Source of the DNA: Bacteroidota bacterium
GTDB taxonomy: Bacteria > Bacteroidota > Ignavibacteria > UBA10030 > UBA8401
Assembly: GCA_030824175.1 (NCBI GenBank)
Contig: JAVBYH010000368.1
Span: forward strand, 1 to 12,378
Direction: 5' to 3'
Length of the DNA: 12,378 nucleotides
The notes under the pieces are model-generated. The model searched no databases. It saw only the letters and a list, made by a program, of their open reading frames with translations, and was not told where the DNA came from. Made by a program: the position numbers and the translations under genes. This document shows positions 7,120-12,378 of the stretch, piece by piece (the stretch's first letter is position 1; the number at the start of each line of letters is the position of its first letter).

Positions 7120-9135
7120 TTATTTAACCAGGATCATTGACCGGACCGCGTGAAATACCGCTGCGCCTCCCGAGACCGGCGCCGCATCGATGCGATAGAA
7201 ATATACGCCCCCCGGCACACCGGCATGCCATTGGGCCTCGTATGTGCCGGCCTGGCGGACGCCGTTGTACAGTTCCGCAACCTGTCGTCCGATCACGTCG
7301 AAGACGCGCATGCGGACGCGGCTCTCGGCCGGCACTGTATATGCAATTCGCGTCGACGGATTGAAAGGATTCGGAAAATTCTGCCGCAAGTCGTACGCTG
7401 CCGCCGCACTGTTCAGGCCGATTGCGGATGCCGTCGTCTTGATAACGGTGAACGAATCGATCACGGCGCCTGCAGTATTGCGTGCGACAACCGTCATAAC
7501 GCCTCCGGCAGTCCGCACCCTTGTGTAGTGATGCTCCGATTTCGACACGAGGATCTGCGGCACGTTCCGCGCGATCGCATCGAGACCGCCGCCTCCGCCT
7601 CCGGTGATCACATAATGGACTCGTCCGAGGATGCCGTGCTCGTACGCGTGCGTGTGCCCGTTGAAGACGATGTCCACGCCGTACCGCTCGAGCAGCGGGA
7701 CGAGATGCGCCCTCACGTTCGCTTCGCCTGCCCATTCGGGCCACGCCTCGCAGTACGGCGGATGATGGAAATACACGATCGTCCACCGGCACTGCTTCCG
7801 CTCCGGTCCAGCCAATATTCCCTCGAGCCATCGATACTGTTCCGACGAGGGGGAGAAATCGATGTTCGTGTCCATGCTTATCGCATAGACCGAACCGATG
7901 CGGTACGAATAGTACCGCTCCGTCGAGAGGGGGTTGTTGTGCGGCAGATCGAACTCCCGAAGGTACGTCTCGGCATTGTCGAAATACGTGTCGTGGTTGC
8001 CGATGCACGGATACGCCGGGATCTTCGAGAGGATATTTTTATAGGGAGCGTAATAGATGATGTCGTATTCCGAGCCGTTGGACTGGCTCACGTCGCCGAC
8101 GTGGATGCCGAAGTCGACGGTCTCTTTTTCCATCAGTGCGGCGACGGCATACTGGGTCGGAGTATTCACACCGCTGTCTCCCCAGACGATGAAACTGACG
8201 CTGTCGGCGCCTGCAGGCCTGATCGTTGAAAACGAAAGGACGTCTGTTTTCGCGCTTCCGTCGTTGAACACTTTATAATAGTATCGTGTCGACGGCTCGA
8301 GTCCCTCGAGGACCGCCGCATGCTGAAAGGTTGCCGCCGTGTCTGTCCACGACCGTCCGAGCGCCGGTGTCGTTCCGTAGTCGACACGACCGACCGTGCG
8401 CGTGCCGGATCTCCAGGCGATCGTCATGCCCGTCTCCGACGCGCCCAGAAGATTCGGGTACCGTTCGGATGTCGCGGTTTCCGGTTTTGCATACACGGTC
8501 CTGGCCTCGTCCACGCGCACGGAATCGAAGGCCGCCCCGTCGTTCGCGTAGCACATGAAGCCGATTGCGCCTTCCGAAAATTGCGTGTCCGTTACGCTGC
8601 CCCATTCCACGCCGTTCACATACACGGTGATCTTGTCGCCACGCACGTCTGCCGTCAGCGAGAACCAACCCGCGGGTATCGCCGTTTTGGGGTACCATGG
8701 CTTCAGCGTCGTGAAGGTCCCGTTCACGCGCTTCTGCAGGAGCTGGAACGGCCCCTTGTTGTTGACGTCCTGCACCATGATGAACCGGTAATAGTTCAAC
8801 GGATCCTGATACCTGAAGAGGATGCCGATCCCGTCGTCGTCCGTTGAGCGGACGAGCGCGTTGAACGAATAGTCGGCCCATTTTTTCCCGCCGGCCCAGA
8901 TGTGCGTGCCGGTAAAATTCGCGTACTCGTTAGCCGTTGTGTACACATTGGACGCCTGAGTGAGCACGCCTCCCGCCGTCTTCCACACACCCGGCCCCCC
9001 GGCTGCGGGCGTGTCGTCCACCACGGACCATCCTGCGCTGTCGTTTGAAAACGATTCGGCATACGGCAGCGCCTGAGCGAACGCGTACTGCATTGCGCAG
9101 AACAACACACTCATCACGAGGAAACGATAGAACAT
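7120..9135 (-). CDS. Secreted LamG-like/metallophosphoesterase protein with T9SS type A sorting domain
   Basis: A 671-aa exported protein and the first gene of the phosphonate unit. The start is ATG 9135 (MFYRFLVMSVLFCAMQYAFAQ, a signal peptide; GAGAA just upstream); a TTG at 9153 would add six residues. Residues about 25-212 resemble a concanavalin/LamG-like binding domain (DDDGIGILFRYQDPLNYYRF ... GAIGFMCYANDGAAFDSVRV). Residues 225-305 are a purple-acid-phosphatase-type Fn3 domain (TGMTIAWRSG ... LEGLEPSTRYYYKVF). Residues about 312-525 are the phosphoesterase: D320 (WGDSG), D348 (HVGDVSQ), N380-H381 (GNHDTY), H457-H458 (YFHHPPY), H494/H496 (FNGHTHAYEH). The GDxxY tyrosine of true purple acid phosphatases is missing, as in the paralogue at 4063-5235. 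Residues 583-671, with NFPNPFNPST at 586-595 and an ILVK end, are a T9SS sorting domain, so the enzyme is released or surface-anchored. Its LamG-like part may hold it on a substrate polymer (inference). Confidence 0.9.
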   Translation of the reverse strand: MFYRFLVMSVLFCAMQYAFAQALPYAESFSNDSAGWSVVDDTPAAGGPGVWKTAGGVLTQASNVYTTANEYANFTGTHIWAGGKKWADYSFNALVRSTDDDGIGILFRYQDPLNYYRFIMVQDVNNKGPFQLLQKRVNGTFTTLKPWYPKTAIPAGWFSLTADVRGDKITVYVNGVEWGSVTDTQFSEGAIGFMCYANDGAAFDSVRVDEARTVYAKPETATSERYPNLLGASETGMTIAWRSGTRTVGRVDYGTTPALGRSWTDTAATFQHAAVLEGLEPSTRYYYKVFNDGSAKTDVLSFSTIRPAGADSVSFIVWGDSGVNTPTQYAVAALMEKETVDFGIHVGDVSQSNGSEYDIIYYAPYKNILSKIPAYPCIGNHDTYFDNAETYLREFDLPHNNPLSTERYYSYRIGSVYAISMDTNIDFSPSSEQYRWLEGILAGPERKQCRWTIVYFHHPPYCEAWPEWAGEANVRAHLVPLLERYGVDIVFNGHTHAYEHGILGRVHYVITGGGGGGLDAIARNVPQILVSKSEHHYTRVRTAGGVMTVVARNTAGAVIDSFTVIKTTASAIGLNSAAAAYDLRQNFPNPFNPSTRIAYTVPAESRVRMRVFDVIGRQVAELYNGVRQAGTYEAQWHAGVPGGVYFYRIDAAPVSGGAAVFHAVRSMILVK

Positions 9136-9163
9136 TGGATTCTCATTTATCAATTGGAGAGCG

Positions 9164-9188
9164 TGTAGGGCGAAACGGCGTTTCGCCC
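9164..9188 (+). repeat. REP-like palindromic element, copy 1
   Basis: A 25-nt unit that starts TGTAGGGCGAAA. It forms a perfect 9-bp hairpin, GGGCGAAAC (9168-9176) with GTTTCGCCC (9180-9188) around a GGC loop. It lies between the divergently unrelated gene blocks in the only real intergenic gap, 47-81 nt upstream of ATG 9135 outside any coding frame I support. The second copy, in inverted orientation, is at 9218-9242. Confidence 0.8.
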
Positions 9189-9217
9189 CGGTTTAACTAT
9201 CGTACGATCGTTCACAA

Positions 9218-9242
9218 GGGCGAAATATCATTTCGCCCTACA
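9218..9242 (-). repeat. REP-like palindromic element, inverted copy 2
   Basis: Read on the minus strand, this is the same 25-nt unit as 9164-9188, with 21 of 25 bases identical. The four differences are confined to the central five bases. Its 9-bp stem is ATTTCGCCC (9230-9238) with GGGCGAAAT (9218-9226). The innermost pair is T-A where copy 1 has C-G, a compensatory change that keeps the hairpin. Copies 1 and 2 together give a 12-bp outer inverted repeat (TGTAGGGCGAAA / TTTCGCCCTACA). The 29-nt spacer contains the palindrome ATCGTACGAT (9199-9208). Confidence 0.8.
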
Positions 9243-9250
9243 GAAAGGAT

Positions 9251-9281
9251 AAAAAGGGGGCAGGGCATTGCGCCCTGCCCC
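9251..9281 (-). terminator. Rho-independent terminator of the LamG/T9SS gene
   Basis: On the minus strand GGGGCAGGGC (9281-9272), a 5-nt loop (9271-9267) and GCCCTGCCCC (9266-9257) form a perfect 10-bp GC-rich stem. One C and then TTTTT (9255-9251) follow. It begins 22 nt after the stop of the gene ending at 9304. It should separate that gene from the phosphoesterase/phosphonate unit downstream. Confidence 0.88.
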
Positions 9282-9303
9282 TGTTCTGCACATCGACCCA
9301 TCC

Positions 9304-11766
9304 CTACTTCGTCAGCACCATCTTCTTTGTCGCGGAGAACGTTTCGTTGTTCGCACCCGTTGCCGTGAGGCGGTAGAAGTACACGCCCGAGGCTGCCTGC
9401 GATGCGCCGCTTGCAGCGTTCCACACGATGCTGTGCGTTCCCGCCGCCGCCTGGCCTTCGAACACCGTGGAGACCTGCTGCCCGAGCACGTTAAAGACGC
9501 CCAGCGTCACCCTGCTCGCGAACGGAAGCGAGAAATGGATCGTCGTCGAGGGATTGAACGGATTCGGATACGCATTGCCGAGTTCGAACGCCGCCGGTAT
9601 CGTCGACTTCACGGCGATCACCGGGAGCGCGACATCCGACCGGCGCAGCGAAGCACCGTTCTTCAGCGTTCCCCAGTTCGCATACTTCGACGCGTCGGCG
9701 GTGCTGTCTCCGACGACCGCGTTGAATTTCCAATATCCGCGCAATTCCGTGAACTGCGGATGGGCGTTGATGTTTTCGCTGTTGTATTTCCATGCCTTCA
9801 ACACCGTCGAATCGAGCGCGGCTCCCCAGATGCGCACCTCGTCGATGTAGCCGGGATATTTATATCCGTCCGAATAATTGCCCGTGCCGTCCTGTCCGAC
9901 ATAGACGTCGAGATCCGTATCGGTGCTCTTCACAGCGGACATGTCCGTGCTTTTCTTCAACACGCCGTCCTGGTATGCGCGCGCGAAATTCGTCGCCCTG
10001 TCGACGACGATCGCGATATGATGCCAGACGTCGTCGTTGATGACGCCGATCTCGTCGATGTCGGCGCGGCTTCTCGCTGCTGCGTTCACACCGCCGTCGC
10101 CCATGTTCCACTGCCACGTTCCGCCGTTGTCGAGCGCGATCACCCACCCCGCGTTGCCGCCCGAACCCCAATCCTTATTGCCGATGATCGAGGGATCGCC
10201 GCTCCACGAGCGCGACGGCTTGACCCATGCTTCGATCGTATAGCTCTTCGTCGAATCGAATTTATACTGCGGCTTCACCGGAATGCGGACAGACATGTTT
10301 GCGTCCGTACCATCCATGAAGACGGATGAACCGCCCTTGCCCGTGCCCGCATCCGAGGAGACATCCACAAAGCCGAGGGTGAACGCCGTGACGCTGTCGA
10401 CCCAATGGTTCCAGACTTGGATCTTCGAGATCTCGATCATGTTCGGATGACCGGCCGCGGTCTGCGCGCCGATAAGGAAGCTGCCGGTTTTTCCCGCACT
10501 CGCAGGAAGGAGTGAGAAGCGGCCGCCCGCACGAATTGAATCCTGGAGGATCTTCGCTCCGTCGAGGTAGTATGTCGCGATCCTGCCGCCTTCGACGGAC
10601 ATGATCACGCGATGCCATTTGGCGCCGGCAACGACGGCGATTTTCGAGTAGCCAAGAGTATCGATGCCCGCTTTGCCGTCGACAGTCACCGCAAGTTCGG
10701 ACGCGGTCTTGTTCGTCGTGTCCGTCTGTATGAGGTCGTAGGCCTGTGCAAGATCGGGAAGTTTGAAGTCGATCATTGCCGACCAGCGGTTCGTCGTTCC
10801 GGTTGTCGTCAGCCCGTTCGCGGGGATGTCGTGGTTCACCTGGAACGACTGTCCCGATTTCAACTGGACAGCCTTGTACCCGGCCTTCGGGCCGGCGACG
10901 AGCGTCGTCGTTCCCCCGCCTCTCAGCACGAGGTTTCCGCTGCCGATCGACGGCGCGAGTGGATTGGTGACGTTCGTCATATCGTAGACGAGGATAGCGT
11001 CTTTCGTCTGAACGACCGATCCGTACCCGCCCAGCGACGCGACCTGGCTCGCGGACATCGTCGTGTCGTAGAGCGCCACTTCGGCGATGTCGATCTCCCC
11101 GTTTTCGCCGTCTTCATCGGCGAACAACAGCAGTTCGTCGAGGCCGTTCGCGGATTCAAGCGCCTGATTCCCGTCGGCCGTCAGCGGGCTGCCCTTGTGG
11201 AGAAGCTGGCCGTCGAGATACGTGTTGAATTCGACGCCGAGGTTCGCGACGACAACGAGGCGGTACCACCTGCCGACCATGACGGAGTCGAACGAATATC
11301 CCGGCGTGCCGCGGCCGATGTTGTGACCGCGGGTGCTTGAAGACGAACGGATGAAGAGTTCCCCGTCGCTCGTGTTCGTCGGGTCCGTCTGATAGAAGCA
11401 GCGCCACGGTCCGCGGCTGTTGATGCGGAAGTCGTACACCATCGTGTAGCGGTTCACCATCTTCAGCGTATCGCTTGTGCCGTTCGGCTTCAGCCCCGGC
11501 GTGCAGCGCAAGAAGGCGTAGCGCGGAAGGCGGATCGCCTTGTTCGTCGCAGTGGGCCCGTCGATCGATGTTATGGCTTCGGTGGCAAGCGCACCCGCAT
11601 CCTTCACGAGAGTGTTGCCGACCGTCGCGGTGAACGGCGATGCCGTATTGTCGAACGTCCACTGTCCCTTCAAATTCTTCGTCGGAAGCGCGGACGGCAG
11701 TGTCTGGGCCAATGCGACCGATGTGCACATCGTCGCCCCCAGCACCCATGTAAGCAATTTCTTCAT
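9304..11766 (-). CDS. Large secreted triple LamG-like domain protein with T9SS type A sorting domain
   Basis: An 820-aa exported protein with no recognisable catalytic motif. The start is ATG 11766, because AAGGAG lies 8 nt upstream and MKKLLTWVLGATMCTSVALAQ is then a clean signal peptide; ATG 11790 would put the ribosome site inside the gene. Three concanavalin/LamG-like modules can be seen: about 30-245 (LKGQWTFDN ... GRWYRLVVVANLGVEFNTYL ... GEIDIAEVALYD), about 254-462 (WSAMIDFKL ... KWHRVIMSVEGGRIATYYLD) and about 480-655 (SYTIEAWVKPSRSW ... VWHHIAIVVDRATNFARAY ... GYIDEVRIWGAALD). Near 677-705 a further module appears only as its first strands (LRGYWKFN ... GTLKNG). Residues about 722-820, with NAYPNPFNPST at 731-741 and ending KKMVLTK, form the T9SS tail. 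Such modules usually bind glycans or surfaces. Its place just upstream of a LamG-like phosphoesterase with the same tail hints at a shared surface role, but a terminator separates them. Confidence 0.85.
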   Translation of the reverse strand: MKKLLTWVLGATMCTSVALAQTLPSALPTKNLKGQWTFDNTASPFTATVGNTLVKDAGALATEAITSIDGPTATNKAIRLPRYAFLRCTPGLKPNGTSDTLKMVNRYTMVYDFRINSRGPWRCFYQTDPTNTSDGELFIRSSSSTRGHNIGRGTPGYSFDSVMVGRWYRLVVVANLGVEFNTYLDGQLLHKGSPLTADGNQALESANGLDELLLFADEDGENGEIDIAEVALYDTTMSASQVASLGGYGSVVQTKDAILVYDMTNVTNPLAPSIGSGNLVLRGGGTTTLVAGPKAGYKAVQLKSGQSFQVNHDIPANGLTTTGTTNRWSAMIDFKLPDLAQAYDLIQTDTTNKTASELAVTVDGKAGIDTLGYSKIAVVAGAKWHRVIMSVEGGRIATYYLDGAKILQDSIRAGGRFSLLPASAGKTGSFLIGAQTAAGHPNMIEISKIQVWNHWVDSVTAFTLGFVDVSSDAGTGKGGSSVFMDGTDANMSVRIPVKPQYKFDSTKSYTIEAWVKPSRSWSGDPSIIGNKDWGSGGNAGWVIALDNGGTWQWNMGDGGVNAAARSRADIDEIGVINDDVWHHIAIVVDRATNFARAYQDGVLKKSTDMSAVKSTDTDLDVYVGQDGTGNYSDGYKYPGYIDEVRIWGAALDSTVLKAWKYNSENINAHPQFTELRGYWKFNAVVGDSTADASKYANWGTLKNGASLRRSDVALPVIAVKSTIPAAFELGNAYPNPFNPSTTIHFSLPFASRVTLGVFNVLGQQVSTVFEGQAAAGTHSIVWNAASGASQAASGVYFYRLTATGANNETFSATKKMVLTK

Positions 11767-11770
11767 TCTA

Positions 11771-11780
11771 CCTTCTCCTT
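11771..11780 (-). promoter_or_regulatory. Ribosome binding site that fixes the LamG-protein start
   Basis: On the minus strand AAGGAGAAGG precedes ATG 11766. AAGGAG sits 8 nt from the start codon, so the in-frame ATG at 11790 (upstream of this site) is unlikely to be used. Confidence 0.75.
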
Positions 11781-11813
11781 GGTTGTTCATTGTGAATGAT
11801 ACTGCGTTTGTGT

Positions 11814-12378
11814 TCAGTTAAATCCGAATAGTATCTTCAGCCTCGGCAGTTCCTGCTGCCACTCCATCCCGACGAGCGGCAGCGGAGCCACATCCGTTCC
11901 GCCGCGTGCGATCGACACGAACACGCCGCGCGATTTCAGCGGCTCGCTCACACGCATCGTGTCGACGACCGCCTTGTTCACGCTCACCAGGCTCGACTGC
12001 ATGAGCGATTCGATCGTGTGAACGAGACGCTCCATGTCGCTTCTCCTGAGCCCCTGTCGTCCGCTCCACGACGTATCACCACCGTCGCCGGCGGCACGCT
12101 TCCTGTATTCCTCGTAGAGCCACTTGTCGCTCCACATGCGAAGCCTGTCCTTCACACCCGGATCGGCGTCGTACCCGCGCTCCATGCCGCGCTGTTTCAA
12201 ATAGTCATCCCGCACCGCGGCGCCCGTGTATGCAACGAAGCCCGCATAGGGCTGCCGGTACTCACTCATGATCTTCCGCAGCGGAAGAACACGGGCCATC
12301 GATTCGATCGAATGTCTCGCGTCGGTTGTCGTAACCATCGTTCGGGACCGTTCGGACATGTACCGGCGCAGTTTCGGC
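11814..12378 (-). CDS. Unrecognised protein, C-terminal 187 residues (5'-truncated by window edge)
   Basis: The frame stays open upstream of ATG 12359 to the window edge (codons for PKLRRY precede it), so this is probably the end of a longer protein and not a 181-aa gene. It stops with TGA at 11816-11814, 47 nt before the LamG gene. I see no signal peptide or membrane segment in the visible part. It is charged and probably mostly helical. The segment YDADPGVKDRLRMWSDKWL recalls the helical part of SurA/PpiC-type peptidyl-prolyl isomerases, where a 'xDPxVxxxL' helix is common. The C-terminal part (VNKAVVDTMRVSEPLKSRGV ... WQQELPRLKILFGFN) was not recognised. The isomerase idea is weak, and no PPIase domain is visible. 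Confidence 0.6.
   Translation of the reverse strand, partial: PKLRRYMSERSRTMVTTTDARHSIESMARVLPLRKIMSEYRQPYAGFVAYTGAAVRDDYLKQRGMERGYDADPGVKDRLRMWSDKWLYEEYRKRAAGDGGDTSWSGRQGLRRSDMERLVHTIESLMQSSLVSVNKAVVDTMRVSEPLKSRGVFVSIARGGTDVAPLPLVGMEWQQELPRLKILFGFN

Noticed and set aside
7150..8229. 359-codon plus-strand frame opposite the large phosphoesterase
   Set aside because: Same antisense effect. The opposite strand has a complete signal peptide, the metal motifs and the T9SS tail.
9199..9208. Palindrome ATCGTACGAT as an operator
   Set aside because: A 10-bp palindrome alone, inside the spacer of the REP-like pair and with no recognisable promoter next to it, is too little to call a binding site.
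9136..9250. Promoter for the seven-gene unit
   Set aside because: One is expected here, but I found neither a convincing Bacteroidota-type TAnnTTTG box nor a well-spaced -35/-10 pair.
9268..10329. 353-codon plus-strand frame overlapping the terminator and the LamG gene
   Set aside because: It starts in the terminator hairpin, is opposite a well-supported gene and has shadow-like composition.

Overview
The window is GC-rich (roughly 60 % by eye, not counted) and every supported gene lies on the minus strand, so transcription runs from high to low coordinates. Two proteins end in a type IX secretion (T9SS) type A sorting domain with the signature PNPFNPST. This points to the Bacteroidota/Ignavibacteriota/Chlorobi side of the FCB group; the exact lineage cannot be read from the sequence.

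Layout in transcription order. (1) 12378-11814: C-terminal part of an unrecognised protein, cut by the window edge. (2) 11766-9304: secreted protein with three LamG-like (concanavalin-type) domains and a T9SS tail, closed by a strong intrinsic terminator at 9251-9281. (3) 9242-9164: two inverted copies of a 25-nt palindromic REP-like element. (4) 9135-1: seven closely spaced genes that look like one transcription unit: a secreted LamG-like/metallophosphoesterase/T9SS protein; a PhnX-like C-P hydrolase of the phosphonatase-like type; phnW (2-aminoethylphosphonate:pyruvate transaminase); a second secreted metallophosphoesterase; a class III PLP enzyme most like PbfA ((R)-1-hydroxy-2-aminoethylphosphonate ammonia-lyase); a PhoA-type alkaline phosphatase; and the beta-propeller half of what is probably a YncE/phosphoesterase fusion, cut by the left edge. 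Two start/stop overlaps (ATGA at 6386-6389, ATGTTAA at 2701-2707) and a 3-nt gap (4060-4062) support co-transcription.

How the genes may work together (inference). PhnW turns 2-aminoethylphosphonate into phosphonoacetaldehyde. The PbfA-like enzyme would make the same aldehyde from the hydroxylated aminophosphonate. The PhnX-like hydrolase would split it into phosphate and acetaldehyde. Three or four exported phosphoesterases in the same unit suggest that the natural substrate is a phosphonate or phosphate ester (phosphonolipid, decorated glycan or similar) trimmed outside the cytoplasm before C-P cleavage inside. No transporter and no regulator is visible in the window.

The only gene-free stretch above 100 bases is 9136-9303, which holds the REP-like pair and the terminator. 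I saw no tRNA, rRNA, CRISPR array, transposase or prophage gene.
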